64,000 nucleotides of DNA from Mycobacterium rhizamassiliense. Lineage in GTDB: Bacteria > Actinomycetota > Actinomycetes > Mycobacteriales > Mycobacteriaceae. Numbering within the stretch: the first letter of the stretch is position 1; each line of letters begins with the position of its first letter. The position numbers and the translations under genes are program-made. The stretch covers positions 4,111,685 to 4,175,684 of the forward strand of contig NZ_LT721901.1 in assembly GCF_900157375.1 (NCBI RefSeq), given 5' to 3'. Below are positions 43,493-52,854 of this stretch, in pieces. The notes under the pieces were generated by a model that saw only the letters and a program-made list of their open reading frames with translations, did no database searches and was not told the origin of the DNA.

Positions 43493-44578
43493 ATGTCGGG
43501 TAGCGGGTCAAAGCGTGTGGTGGTCTTCGGCACCGGCTTTGTGGGCAAAATGGTGATTCCCGAGATCGTCAAGCATCCGCTGTTCGAGTTGGTGGGCGTC
43601 GGGGTCAGCAACCCGGACAAGGTCGGCCGCGACGTCGGTGAGATCTGCGGGATGTCCGAGAAGGTGGGCGTCGTCGCCACCGACGACATCGACGCGCTGA
43701 TCGCCCTGAAGCCGGACGCCCTGGTGCATTACGGCCCGACGGCGATGCACGCCAAGGAGAACATCAAGCTGATCACCGCTTTCCTGCGGGCCGGCATCGA
43801 CGTGTGCTCGACTGCGATGACGCCCTGGGTGTGGCCGACGATGCACATGAACCCGCCGAACTGGATCGAGCCGATCACCGAAGCCTGCGAGCTGGGTGAG
43901 TCGTCCTGCTTCACCACCGGCATCGACCCTGGCTTCGCCAACGACATGTTCCCGATGACGTTGATGGGCCTGTGTTCCGACATCCGGAAAGTGCGCGCGT
44001 CGGAACTGCTCGACTACACCAACTACGAGGGCGACTACGAATTCGAGATGGGCATCGGCCGCGAGCCCGAATTCAAGCCGATGCTCGAAGACCGCGACAT
44101 GCTGATCTTCGCGTGGGGCGGCACAGTCCCGATGATCGCGCACGCGGCCGGGATCATGCTCGACGAGATGACGACGACGTGGGACAAGTGGGTGACTCCG
44201 ACGGAGCGCAACTCCGCAAGGGGGGTCATCAAACCCGGGCACGTCGCGGCGGTCCGCTTCACCATCAACGGTGTCTACAAGGGCGAGACGCGTATCCAGC
44301 TCGAGCACGTCAACCGCATCGGCCTGGACGCCGCCCCCGACTGGCCGACGGGCCACGACAACGACGTCTACCGCGTCGACATCGAGGGAACGCCGAGCAT
44401 CTTCCAGGAGACCGCGTTCCGGTTCACCGACGGCTCCGGCCGGGACGCCGCCGCGGCCGGGTGCCTGGCGACCGGCCTGCGGGCGCTGAACGCCGTGCCG
44501 GCCGTCAACGACCTGCGGCCGGGCTGGGTCACCCCGCTCGACCTTCCGCTGATCGCCGGGGCCGGCAACATCCGGTAA
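43493..44578 (+). CDS. Dihydrodipicolinate-reductase-like NAD(P)-dependent dehydrogenase
   Basis: 361 residues from ATG 43493, with GGAAGG six bases ahead. Rossmann fold with VVVFGTGFVGKMV at the N-terminus and SNPDKVGRDVGEI following; similar proteins are annotated as DapB-like or 2,4-diaminopentanoate dehydrogenase-like and are common in mycobacterial lipid regions. Mid-protein conserved TTGIDPGFANDMFP and a C-terminal TGLRALNAVPAV are family features. It does not make dipicolinate; real substrate unknown. It is divergent from the MmpS-type gene. Confidence 0.8.
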   Translation: MSGSGSKRVVVFGTGFVGKMVIPEIVKHPLFELVGVGVSNPDKVGRDVGEICGMSEKVGVVATDDIDALIALKPDALVHYGPTAMHAKENIKLITAFLRAGIDVCSTAMTPWVWPTMHMNPPNWIEPITEACELGESSCFTTGIDPGFANDMFPMTLMGLCSDIRKVRASELLDYTNYEGDYEFEMGIGREPEFKPMLEDRDMLIFAWGGTVPMIAHAAGIMLDEMTTTWDKWVTPTERNSARGVIKPGHVAAVRFTINGVYKGETRIQLEHVNRIGLDAAPDWPTGHDNDVYRVDIEGTPSIFQETAFRFTDGSGRDAAAAGCLATGLRALNAVPAVNDLRPGWVTPLDLPLIAGAGNIR

Positions 44579-44711
44579 TCAGCGGCAAAATGCGGCCGAA
44601 TCTTTACACAGCGGGCGCATAGGCGGGGCAGAGAGTGGCTATAGGTATAGGCGGCAGAATCTATGGTTGGCGGATGCGGGGGCATTCCGCCGGACAACAG
44701 GGATTGGACCG

Positions 44712-46478
44712 ATGGCAGACGGAGCTACGCCCGCGCTGGGCCTCACGATTGGCGCCACCAACCTGGCCGCCGTCACCGCGGACAGCGCCGTTGTCCGCAA
44801 GCCCGTCCTGACGCTGTATCAGCAACGTCCGCTCGAGGTCGGCGTGCCGTCAGAGAACCCCAGGCTGGACGAGCCGGGCCTGGTGATCACCGGATTCGTC
44901 GACCGCGTCGGCGACCCGATCGGAATCGTGGCGGCCGACGGCTCGGTACACCGCAGTGAGGTGCTGCTGGCCAATGGCCTGCGTTCGCTGGCCTACGCGG
45001 CGACCGGAGGCAGCGCCCTGCCCGCGAACATCGCCGTCACCCACCCCTCGCACTGGGGGCCCGCCGCGGTGGAGGCGCTGGGATCCGCGCTGAGCGGAGT
45101 GTCCGAATGGTCGGACCCGGCGCGGCCGATCACCCTGATTCCGGACGCCGCGGCGACGCTGTTCGCCGTGCGGGCCAACCCGGGCATACCCGCGCGCGGG
45201 ACCGTCGCGGTGTGCGACTTCGGCGGCAGCGGAACGAGCATCACGCTGATGGACGCCGCCGGCGACTACCAGCCATTGGCCCCGACCGTGCGGCACCAGG
45301 ACTTCTCCGGCGATCTGATCGACCAGGCCCTGCTGACGGCCGTGATGGCAAACGTGCCGAGCACCGGGGGATTCGATCCATCCGGAACGTCGGCGATCGG
45401 CTCGCTGAGCCGGCTGCGGGCCGGCTGCCGCGTCGCCAAGGAGCAGCTCTCGTCGAGCACGGTGACCACGCTGCCCGAGGAGTTGCCCGGCGTGGACGGC
45501 GACATCCGGCTCACCAGAAACGAACTCGACGACGCGATCCGCGACTCGCTGGGCAACTTCGTGTCCGTACTGGATGAAACGTTGTTGCGCAACGGAATTC
45601 GCGACCTCGTCGCGGTGGTCTCGGTGGGCGGTGGGGCGCACATCCCCGCGGTCACCACCATGCTGTCGGGACATTTCCGCGTCCCGGTCGTCACAACGCC
45701 CCGTCCGCAACTGGCCGCGGCGATCGGCGCGGCGTTGCGCGCCGCGCGGGGCCCCGGCGATACCACCGCCACGGCCCTGACTCCGGCCGCGCCGCACGGG
45801 GCGGCGGTGCCGGTTGTGCCACCGGCACCGGTGGCGCCGCCGATCGTGGACGAGGGCAAGTCCGCACGGACCGACATCGGGGACGCCGGGCCGGTTTCGA
45901 GCATGATGCCGGCGCTGGCATGGTCGGAGGCCGACGACGATTCGCGCGGCACCCCCGCCGCCGGCAGGTCGGGATACACGTCGGCGCGCCCGGCGCTGAA
46001 CTTCGCGGACCACGCCCAGCCGCGTCCGGAGAAGAAAAAGAATGCGATCCTTCCGTGGCAGCGGCTGCCCGGGATGGTGGTTATCGGGACGGCGGTAGCG
46101 GTGTTGCTGGTCGGCATCGCCGTGGCGATCGGATTCTCCGACGGTAAACCCGCCACGACCCCGATGCCCAACGTGAGCACGCCCGCCGCTCCGGCACCCG
46201 CCGGAGTTCCGCAGCCCGCATCGGTGAACCCGGCGCCGGCCGTTCAATCCGTGCCGCCGGCGCCCCAGGTGGCGCCCGCTCAACCGGCGGATTCGGGCCC
46301 ACCGGCGGATGCGCCTGCGGACGTGCCGCAGGCCCCGGTGCCGCAGGCTCCAGCGCCGCCGCCGGTGCCTCAGCTTCCGCCGGCGCCGCCGCTACCGCCA
46401 CGTGTCCCGATCCCGGCGATTCCGCCCATCCCGCACATTCCCGGAATCAGCTTGGCAATTCCCGGATTTGGCCGTTAG
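44712..46478 (+). CDS. Hsp70-fold membrane protein with proline-rich tail (Rv2264c-like)
   Basis: 588 residues from ATG 44712. The first 355 residues are an actin/Hsp70 ATPase fold: LGLTIGATNLAAVT (phosphate 1), VAVCDFGGSGTSITLMD (phosphate 2) and VVSVGGGAHIPAVTTM (adenosine). There is no Hsp70 substrate domain. Instead a linker leads to one membrane helix (VVIGTAVAVLLVGIAVAIGF, about 456-475) and an extracellular Ala/Pro tail of about 110 residues ending in PIPAIPPIPHIPGIS. Position and length match M. tuberculosis Rv2264c (592 residues, proline-rich). Function unknown; ATP sensing coupled to the envelope is a guess. Confidence 0.82.
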   Translation: MADGATPALGLTIGATNLAAVTADSAVVRKPVLTLYQQRPLEVGVPSENPRLDEPGLVITGFVDRVGDPIGIVAADGSVHRSEVLLANGLRSLAYAATGGSALPANIAVTHPSHWGPAAVEALGSALSGVSEWSDPARPITLIPDAAATLFAVRANPGIPARGTVAVCDFGGSGTSITLMDAAGDYQPLAPTVRHQDFSGDLIDQALLTAVMANVPSTGGFDPSGTSAIGSLSRLRAGCRVAKEQLSSSTVTTLPEELPGVDGDIRLTRNELDDAIRDSLGNFVSVLDETLLRNGIRDLVAVVSVGGGAHIPAVTTMLSGHFRVPVVTTPRPQLAAAIGAALRAARGPGDTTATALTPAAPHGAAVPVVPPAPVAPPIVDEGKSARTDIGDAGPVSSMMPALAWSEADDDSRGTPAAGRSGYTSARPALNFADHAQPRPEKKKNAILPWQRLPGMVVIGTAVAVLLVGIAVAIGFSDGKPATTPMPNVSTPAAPAPAGVPQPASVNPAPAVQSVPPAPQVAPAQPADSGPPADAPADVPQAPVPQAPAPPPVPQLPPAPPLPPRVPIPAIPPIPHIPGISLAIPGFGR

Positions 46479-46855
46479 CGCTTCTCGCCCTTGTCGTCTT
46501 CGGCCGCGGCCTTGCGGAGTTCGTCGTTCAGGGCCATGTCCTTTTCGATCTGGGCCTGCTTGTCCTCGTCGCTCGGCCCGTCGTCCGAATTGACGCCCTC
46601 GACTTCGTTGTTGAACTTCGGCTTGCCGTCCTCGTCGAGCCAATCGTTGACCGCCGTACCCGAGACGGCGCCCCCCGAGCCGGGCAGCACCACGGTGGGC
46701 CGCTCCTCGAAGGCGCTCATCATTTCCGCGGCGGCCTTCTTGTCGTCCTCGTCCGGCTCCGGCTTCTCGCTCGTGCTGCCGTCAGCCCGCCCCTCGTCCT
46801 TGTTGCCGCCGTCTTCCTCGGTCTGACCAGCTGCTTTATCATCCTGCACCGTCAT
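46475..46855 (-). CDS. Small acidic, disordered hypothetical protein
   Basis: 126 residues; ATG 46855 preceded by GGGGGTAGG. Very rich in Asp, Glu and Lys, with almost no hydrophobic clusters except ERPTVVLPGSGGAVSGTAVNDWLD in the middle. Likely intrinsically disordered. Its stop overlaps that of the Hsp70-like gene. I know no family. Confidence 0.65.
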   Translation of the reverse strand: MTVQDDKAAGQTEEDGGNKDEGRADGSTSEKPEPDEDDKKAAAEMMSAFEERPTVVLPGSGGAVSGTAVNDWLDEDGKPKFNNEVEGVNSDDGPSDEDKQAQIEKDMALNDELRKAAAEDDKGEKR

Positions 46856-46939
46856 GCACCTACCCCCTTGTCGCAGCGCTATTCGCGACGGTTACCCGTT
46901 GGGGTGATGTGTCGAAACTCTCTTTGACGGACCGAAAAG

Positions 46940-47896
46940 TCAGCCGGGCGCCGGGAAACTGACGCCGGTGAGTTGCTCGGAGATGTCCCAGAGGCGCCGG
47001 CAGTCGTCGTCGTCGCGGGCACGCGCCGGCGTGCGGGCGACTTTCACCCCGCCGCCGGCCATCTCCATGAAGCCGCGCGGCCCGTAGAACTCGCCGCCCT
47101 CGGCCCGCGGCGTGGCCGCGGCATATAGGGCGGGCAGGATCCCCTCGTCGATCTCCTGCCACAGGAACGGCGTGAGACGCCACGACGCCTTGTACAGCCG
47201 CTCCATCAGCGCCGGCTTTTCCCGGCCATAGGACGGTCCGGAGCTCTGCAGGTTGGTCTTGGTCAGGCCGGGGTGTGCGGCGTTGGACAGGATGCCCCAC
47301 CCGCCGGAGCGGCTGCGCTTGTCGAGTTCGCGGGCGAACATCAGCACCGCGATCTTCGACTGGCCGTAGGCCGACATCGGCGCGTACGACTTCTCGAATT
47401 GCAGGTCGTCGAAGTGGATCTTGCCGCTCTGGCTGGCCGCGAGGCTGCTCAGCGAGACGACGCGGGCGCCCTGGGCGGCGCGCAGCAGCGGCAGCAGGTG
47501 TGCGGTGAGCGCGAAATGGCCGAGATGGTTACTGCCGAACTGCAATTCGAAGCCGTCGGCGGTGGTGTCGCGTTCCGGCGGCGTCATGACACCGGCGTTG
47601 TTGATCAGGATGTCGATGGGGCGGCCCTCGGCGTTGAGCTGTTCGCCCAGCGCCGCGACCGAGGCCAGCGACGACAAGTCCAGCGACTTGATGGTCAGCT
47701 TCGCTTCGGGAACCGTCGCGCGTATTTCCTCGATCGCCCGCTCACCCTTGGACTTGTTGCGGATCGCCATCACGACGTCGGCGCCCGCCGCTGAAAGTCG
47801 CCGGGCGAGCCCGAACCCCAGACCGCTGTTGGCCCCGGTGATAACCGCCAGCTTGCCGGACAGGTCGGGCACGCTGGCCACGAGATCATTTGCCAT
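46940..47896 (-). CDS. Short-chain dehydrogenase/reductase (Rv2263-like)
   Basis: 318 residues from ATG 47896; a longer open frame reaches 48115, but the extra part overlaps the divergent gene and is not SDR-like. Cofactor motif TGANSGLGFGLA, NNAGV, the catalytic Ser in VSLSSLAAS, and Y-x3-K in SAYGQSKIAV are all present. It is close to retinol-dehydrogenase/WW-oxidoreductase-type SDRs. M. tuberculosis Rv2263 is of the same length and lies in the same order. Substrate unknown. Confidence 0.9.
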   Translation of the reverse strand: MANDLVASVPDLSGKLAVITGANSGLGFGLARRLSAAGADVVMAIRNKSKGERAIEEIRATVPEAKLTIKSLDLSSLASVAALGEQLNAEGRPIDILINNAGVMTPPERDTTADGFELQFGSNHLGHFALTAHLLPLLRAAQGARVVSLSSLAASQSGKIHFDDLQFEKSYAPMSAYGQSKIAVLMFARELDKRSRSGGWGILSNAAHPGLTKTNLQSSGPSYGREKPALMERLYKASWRLTPFLWQEIDEGILPALYAAATPRAEGGEFYGPRGFMEMAGGGVKVARTPARARDDDDCRRLWDISEQLTGVSFPAPG

Positions 47897-47953
47897 GCGT
47901 ATCAGTGTGCTCTTTCGGTGGCACCGGGTCACTAGCGGTGACACACTCCGGAG

Positions 47954-48697
47954 ATGAGGAGCAGACGGGTCGCCAAGGCGTCGCTGGCCGCGGCCGTCGT
48001 CACGATGGTGCTGTCGGTCGCCGGCTTCGTCGTCGCGCTGGTGCTCAACGCATTTTTCCTGGACGACTACAACGCCTACGGCGAGGTGGCGATCCCGGGT
48101 TCGAGCAGCCTGCACCTACCCCGCGGCGAGGTCACCATCAGCCTGCACGCCGTCGTGATCGGCAGCCCCAACGGCGGGCTGCCCGTTCCGCCGCTGGGCG
48201 TCACGATCACCCCGCCAGACGGCGTCGCGCAACCGGCGATGACGGAAAACATCGGCAGCACAACGACGGTCAACAACGACTCCCACGTACGGGTGTGGGT
48301 GGCCCAGATTCCGGCCGAGGGAAACTACAACATCACCACGGATGGCCAGGTCAACGGTTTCATCCAGCCGAGGCTGGCCTTCGGCCACTCCAGCTCGTTG
48401 GGGTATCTGATCTGGATCTTCGTAGCTGTATTCGTTGTGGCGCTTGCCGTTTCGATTGTGTCGGGGCGGTGGTTGGCCCGCACCCGGCGCCGGGCGGCGA
48501 CGGCGGTCGTTCAGGGGACGTGGCCGGCCGTGCCGGTGGTACCCGTGGCACCGCCGGCGCCCGTCGCGGCGCACGAGCCCACCGACGAAGGCATCCGCCT
48601 CGAGCGGTTGAAAACCCTGGCGGCGCTTCGGGATTCCGGCGCGCTGACCGACGACGAGTTTCAGACCGAGAAGCGCCGGATCCTGCAGGGGTACTGA
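47954..48697 (+). CDS. Membrane protein with C-terminal SHOCT domain
   Basis: 247 residues. N-terminal helix (SLAAAVVTMVLSVAGFVVALVL), an exported beta-rich domain of about 110 residues (SLHLPRGEVTISLHAVVIG), a second helix (GYLIWIFVAVFVVALAVSIVSG), a Pro/Val linker and a SHOCT motif, RLERLKTLAALRDSGALTDD, at the C-terminus. SHOCT segments usually mediate oligomerisation. It stands where M. tuberculosis has Rv2261c-Rv2262c. Confidence 0.75.
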   Translation: MRSRRVAKASLAAAVVTMVLSVAGFVVALVLNAFFLDDYNAYGEVAIPGSSSLHLPRGEVTISLHAVVIGSPNGGLPVPPLGVTITPPDGVAQPAMTENIGSTTTVNNDSHVRVWVAQIPAEGNYNITTDGQVNGFIQPRLAFGHSSSLGYLIWIFVAVFVVALAVSIVSGRWLARTRRRAATAVVQGTWPAVPVVPVAPPAPVAAHEPTDEGIRLERLKTLAALRDSGALTDDEFQTEKRRILQGY

Positions 48698-48701
48698 GGC
48701 G

Positions 48702-49325
48702 TCAGTGCCCGCGCGCGACCCACTCCTCGTAGTGGACGATCTCCTCACCGATGACCGTGCTGTCCCCGTGGCCGGTGTGCACGACGGTCTCGCCGGGCAG
48801 CTTGCCGAGCCGCTCGGAGATCGACTGCAGAATCGTCGGGAAGTCGGAGTACGAGCGACCCGTCGCGCCGGGGCCGCCGGCGAACAGGGTGTCGCCGCTG
48901 AACACGACGCCCAGGTCGTGCACGTACCAGCACACCGATCCGGGGGAGTGACCCGGGGTGTGGATCGCGGTCAGTTCGGTGCCGGCGATCTTCACGGTCT
49001 GCTCGTCGGAGATGGCGCGAAAATCGTTGTCCGGATGAGTCATTCGCCACAGCACTTCGTCGGCGGGGTGCAACAGCACCGGCGCGTCGAGTGCCTTGCC
49101 GAGCTCGGGCGCCACCGTGACGTGGTCGTTGTGGCCGTGTGTGCACACCACCGCTACCACGTGGCGGCCGTCCACCGCCTCGATGATCGGCGCCGCGTCG
49201 TGTGCGGCGTCGAAGACCACGACATTCGAATTGTCGCCGATGAGCCAGATGTTGTTGTCGACTTCCCAACTGCCACCGTCGAGTTCGAAGGTGCCGTGGG
49301 TGACCACGCGATCGATGTCGACCAT
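48702..49325 (-). CDS. Metallo-beta-lactamase-fold hydrolase (Rv2260-like), partner of MscR
   Basis: 207 residues. The metal site is THGHNDH at about residues 62-68, with later ligands in HTPGHSPGS, SGDTLF and HTGHGD; this is glyoxalase-II-like. Its ATG directly follows the mscR stop (TAG-ATG, no gap), so the two are co-translated. MscR makes S-formylmycothiol from S-hydroxymethylmycothiol, and a glyoxalase-II-like thioesterase next door is the obvious candidate to release formate and recycle mycothiol. That step is inferred. Confidence 0.88.
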   Translation of the reverse strand: MVDIDRVVTHGTFELDGGSWEVDNNIWLIGDNSNVVVFDAAHDAAPIIEAVDGRHVVAVVCTHGHNDHVTVAPELGKALDAPVLLHPADEVLWRMTHPDNDFRAISDEQTVKIAGTELTAIHTPGHSPGSVCWYVHDLGVVFSGDTLFAGGPGATGRSYSDFPTILQSISERLGKLPGETVVHTGHGDSTVIGEEIVHYEEWVARGH

Positions 49326-50423
49326 CTACAGCACCACTACCGAGCGAAGGACCTTGCCGTCATGCATCTTGTCGAACGCCTCCTCGATGCCGTCTAGCCC
49401 GATCCGCTCGGAGACAAACTTCTCCAGCGGAAGCCGGCCCTGCAGGTACAGGTCGATCAGCGTGGGGAAGTCGCGTTCGGGCAGGCAGTCGCCGTACCAC
49501 GACGACTTCAACGTTCCGCCGCGGGAGAAGAAGTCGACCAACGGCATCTCCAGCTTCATGTCCCGCGTCGGCACGCCCACCAGCACCACGGTCCCGGCGA
49601 GGTCGCGGGCGTAGAAGGCCTGCTTCCAGGTCTCGGGCCGGCCGACCGCGTCGATCACCACGTCGACTCCGAACCCGTCGGTGAGGTCCTGGATCGTTTC
49701 CACGAGGTCTTTTCCGGCGGCGAGTTCGGCGCTGTTGACGGTGTGGGTGGCGCCGAACTTGCGCGCCCACTCCAGCTTGGTGTTGTCGGTGTCGACGGCG
49801 ATGATCCGCCGGGCACCGACCAGCGCGGCCCCCGCGATCGCGGCGTCACCCACACCGCCGCAACCGATCACCGCGACGGTGTCGCTGCGGTCGATGGCGC
49901 CGGTGTTGATCGCGGCGCCGATGCCCGCCATCACGCCGCAGCCCAGCAGGCCGGCCACCGCCGGGTCGGCCTCGGGGTTGACCTTGGTGCACTGGCCGGC
50001 GGCCACCAGCGTCTTGTCGGCGAACGCCCCGATGCCCAGCGCGGGCGTGAGCTCGGTGCCGTCGGTCAGCGTCATCTTCTGCTCGGCATTGAACGTGTCG
50101 AAGCACAGGTGCGGCCTGCCGCGCTTGCAGGCCCGGCACTGGCCGCACACCGCGCGCCAGTTGAGGATTACGAAGTCGCCCGGCGCCACCGACGTCACGC
50201 CCGGGCCGACCGCCTCGACCGTGCCGGCGGCCTCGTGGCCGAGTAGGAAGGGGTACTCGTCGTTGATGCCGCCCTCGCGGTACGTCAGGTCGGTGTGACA
50301 CACCCCGCAGGCGATGATGTCGACCAGGGCTTCGCCGGGTCCGGGGTCGGGGACGACGATGTCGACCAATTCGACCGGCTGGCCCTTCTTGCGTGAAATC
50401 ACTCCGCGCACTGTCTGACTCAT
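49326..50423 (-). CDS. mscR: S-(hydroxymethyl)mycothiol dehydrogenase / S-nitrosomycothiol reductase MscR
   Basis: 365 residues. Zinc-dependent class III-type alcohol dehydrogenase that detoxifies formaldehyde as its mycothiol adduct and reduces S-nitrosomycothiol. Catalytic zinc: CGVCHTDLTY and GHEAAG. Structural zinc: CGQCRACKRGRPHLC. NAD-binding: IGCGGVGDAAI. The closing DGIEEAFDKMHDGKVLRSVVV is typical. Matches Rv2259. It forms an operon with the metallo-beta-lactamase gene and is divergent from the methyltransferase gene across about 100 bases. Confidence 0.95.
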   Translation of the reverse strand: MSQTVRGVISRKKGQPVELVDIVVPDPGPGEALVDIIACGVCHTDLTYREGGINDEYPFLLGHEAAGTVEAVGPGVTSVAPGDFVILNWRAVCGQCRACKRGRPHLCFDTFNAEQKMTLTDGTELTPALGIGAFADKTLVAAGQCTKVNPEADPAVAGLLGCGVMAGIGAAINTGAIDRSDTVAVIGCGGVGDAAIAGAALVGARRIIAVDTDNTKLEWARKFGATHTVNSAELAAGKDLVETIQDLTDGFGVDVVIDAVGRPETWKQAFYARDLAGTVVLVGVPTRDMKLEMPLVDFFSRGGTLKSSWYGDCLPERDFPTLIDLYLQGRLPLEKFVSERIGLDGIEEAFDKMHDGKVLRSVVVL

Positions 50424-50526
50424 GGCCTACAACCTACTGTTTGCCGCCATACATCTCCCGGCGGCCTGTCCACCCATCGGCCTTCGTCAACCGGCGCGTC
50501 GACAACCGGGTGTAGCGTCCGAGAGC

Positions 50527-51585
50527 GTGACGGCTTTGGAGACCACCGAAGACTTCGCCGGACGAATGATCGCGGCGATCGACGGCGCGAGCCTCGCGAT
50601 CCTGCTGAGCATCGGGCACCAGACCGGTCTGCTGGACACCATGGCCGGACTCGGGCCGGCCACCAGCGCGCAGATCGCCGACGCCGCCGGCCTCAACGAG
50701 CGCTATGTGCGGGAGTGGTTGGGCGGCATGACGACCGGGCACGTCGTCGAGTACGACGCCGGTCCCGGAACCTACTCGTTGCCCGCCCATCGCGCCGCGC
50801 TGCTCACCCGCGCCGCCGGGCCGCACAACCTGGCCCTGGTGTCGCTGTTCCTGCCGCAGCTCGGCGAGGTCGAGCAGAAAATCATCGGCTGCTTCCGCGA
50901 GGGCGGCGGGCTGCCGTACAGCGAATTCAAGCGCTTCCACGCGCTGATGGCCGAGCAGAGCGCCGCGGTGTTCGACATCGCGCTCGTCGATGTCGTGCTG
51001 CCGTTGGTCGCGGGCCTGCCGGAGCGACTGCGCGCCGGCGCGGAGCTGGCCGACTTCGGCTGCGGCAGCGGGCACGCGATCAACGTGATGGCGCAGGCGT
51101 TTCCGGCGAGCAAGTTCACCGGCATCGACTTTTCCGATGAGGCCATCGCGACCGGCATCGCCGAGGCGGGCCGCCTCGGGCTGACCAACGCTTCCTTCGA
51201 GGCGCACAACCTGACCGACATGGACAAGACCGAGGCCTACGACGTCATCACCGTGTTCGACGCCATCCACGACCAGGCCCAGCCGGCGCGGGTGCTGGAA
51301 AACATCCATCGCGCGCTGCGGCCGGGAGGCGTCTTCCTGATGGCCGACATCCGGGCATCGAGCCGGCTCGAGGAAAACGTCGACGTTCCGATGAGCACCT
51401 ACCTCTACACGGTCTCGCTGATGCATTGCATGACGGTGTCGCTGGCGCTCGACGGCGCCGGGCTCGGCACGGCCTGGGGAACGCAGCTGGCCACCTCGAT
51501 GCTGGCCGACGCCGGCTTCGACGACGTGCGGATGGCCGAGATCGAGTCCGACCCGATCAACGCCTACTACATCGCGACGAAGTGA
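50527..51585 (+). CDS. Class I SAM-dependent methyltransferase with N-terminal winged helix (Rv2258c-like)
   Basis: 352 residues from GTG 50527. The N-terminal winged-helix dimerisation domain (SAQIADAAGLNERYVREWLG) precedes a Rossmann methyltransferase core with LADFGCGSGHAINVMA (SAM motif I, about residues 178-193), FTGIDFSDEAI and LRPGGVFLMADI. It follows the plan of plant-type O-methyltransferases and Rv2258c, which was once annotated as a regulator. Substrate unknown. Divergent from mscR. Confidence 0.9.
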   Translation: MTALETTEDFAGRMIAAIDGASLAILLSIGHQTGLLDTMAGLGPATSAQIADAAGLNERYVREWLGGMTTGHVVEYDAGPGTYSLPAHRAALLTRAAGPHNLALVSLFLPQLGEVEQKIIGCFREGGGLPYSEFKRFHALMAEQSAAVFDIALVDVVLPLVAGLPERLRAGAELADFGCGSGHAINVMAQAFPASKFTGIDFSDEAIATGIAEAGRLGLTNASFEAHNLTDMDKTEAYDVITVFDAIHDQAQPARVLENIHRALRPGGVFLMADIRASSRLEENVDVPMSTYLYTVSLMHCMTVSLALDGAGLGTAWGTQLATSMLADAGFDDVRMAEIESDPINAYYIATK

Positions 51586-51593
51586 CGCCACTG

Positions 51594-51890
51594 ATGGGTT
51601 CCAAGGGCTACGACGCCATTCGCGCAGAGGACATCCAGCGGGGCGACAACATCGAGTTCCCCTCCAACGACCCGGATGTTAAGTGGTACGTCGAAGAAGG
51701 CAGGGCCTCGAAGCCCCCGTGTGATCAGCCGGGCGTGCAGTGGTACGTCGAGCAGCGAGTCGGAGAGGTGCTTGTCAGCCCGTTGGGCGATCTTCACACC
51801 TTCATCGTGAAAGAAGTCGGGGCCGGAGCCGAAGTCGAGGTCCGGGTCAGGGGTCATGTGCAAGTCCGCCGCTACCGCCTCAACCACTGA
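51594..51890 (+). CDS. Small hypothetical protein with an internal repeat
   Basis: 98 residues from ATG 51594, eight bases after the methyltransferase stop. Two near-copies of a short unit are visible: DPDVKWYVEEGRA and QPGVQWYVEQRVG, 21 residues apart. The C-terminal half ends in strands (EVEVRVRGHVQVRRYRL). No family known to me. The next gene starts four bases after its stop, so it is in one operon with the methyltransferase and serine hydrolase. It is not part of the M. tuberculosis order I remember. Confidence 0.6.
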   Translation: MGSKGYDAIRAEDIQRGDNIEFPSNDPDVKWYVEEGRASKPPCDQPGVQWYVEQRVGEVLVSPLGDLHTFIVKEVGAGAEVEVRVRGHVQVRRYRLNH

Positions 51891-51894
51891 TTAG

Positions 51895-52716
51895 GTGGCC
51901 GCACTCGACGCTCTCGACGATTGGCCCGTGGCCAATGCCGCCGCCGCGGTGGTCGGGCCCGGCGGCGTGCTGGCCATTCACGGCGACACCGCGCGGGTGT
52001 TCACGCTCGCCTCGGTGACCAAGCTTTTGGTGGCCCGCGCCGCGCACATCGCCATCGAGGAGGGCGTCGTCGAGCTGGACACCGAGGCCGGCCCGCCCGG
52101 GTCGACGATTCGCCACTTGCTCGCGCACGCGTCGGGGCTGGCGATGCACGACGATCACGTGCTGGCGTTTCCGGGGGCCCGCCGCGTCTACTCCAACTAC
52201 GGCTTCACCGTGCTGGCCCAGACGATCGAGCGGGAATCGGGCATCGAGTTCGGCCGCTACGTCACCGAGGCGGTGTGCGAGCCGCTGGGGCTGGCGGCGA
52301 CCCGGCTGGACGGCGGCGCGGCAGACGCCGGCTTCGGCGCGACCTCGACGGTGACCGACCTGGCCGTCTTCGCCGGTGACCTGCTGCGGCCGACGACCGT
52401 ATCGGCGCAGCTGCACGCCGAGGCGACGACCGTGCAATTCCCCGGGCTGGACGGCGTACTGCCCGGATACGGCGTGCAGCGGCCCAACGACTGGGGTCTG
52501 GGTTTCGAGATCAGGGACTCCAAGTCGCCGCACTGGACGGGCGCGCGGAATTCGGCGCGCAGCTACGGTCATTTCGGCCAGGCAGGGGGCTTCATCTGGG
52601 CAGATCCCGGGGCGGACCTGGCCTTAGTGGTGCTCACGGATCGCGATTTCGGCGATTGGGCGCTGCAGCCGTGGCCGGCCCTCAGCGACTCGGTGCTTCT
52701 CCAATACAGCAAATAG
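51895..52716 (+). CDS. Beta-lactamase-fold serine hydrolase (Rv2257c-like)
   Basis: 273 residues from GTG 51895. Class C beta-lactamase/penicillin-binding-like fold: S-x-x-K in LASVTKLLVA (about residues 41-44), Y-x-N in VYSNYGF, and the third motif in SYGHFGQAGGF. It lacks a signal peptide, so it is likely a cytosolic esterase or amidase rather than a cell-wall enzyme. Operon with the methyltransferase. Confidence 0.85.
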   Translation: MAALDALDDWPVANAAAAVVGPGGVLAIHGDTARVFTLASVTKLLVARAAHIAIEEGVVELDTEAGPPGSTIRHLLAHASGLAMHDDHVLAFPGARRVYSNYGFTVLAQTIERESGIEFGRYVTEAVCEPLGLAATRLDGGAADAGFGATSTVTDLAVFAGDLLRPTTVSAQLHAEATTVQFPGLDGVLPGYGVQRPNDWGLGFEIRDSKSPHWTGARNSARSYGHFGQAGGFIWADPGADLALVVLTDRDFGDWALQPWPALSDSVLLQYSK

Positions 52717-52854
52717 GCATCCAGCACTAGCGCAACACGGGTATCACAGGGCACAATAGACACGCAGGACACAAAAACTTCATGCAGCACTCTGCTCACC
52801 GGGTTCGCCAGGTCGTTGGGGAAGACGTCCCTCGCGGAACCGAAGGAGCAGCAG

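Noticed and set aside
44850..46283. 477-codon minus-strand frame opposite the Hsp70-like gene
   Set aside because: Arg/Gly/His-rich translation without any motif; the plus strand has intact ATPase motifs.
46940..48115. Longer SDR protein starting at 48115
   Set aside because: The extra 73 residues are not SDR-like and overlap the divergent membrane-protein gene; ATG 47896 gives the family's usual N-terminus.
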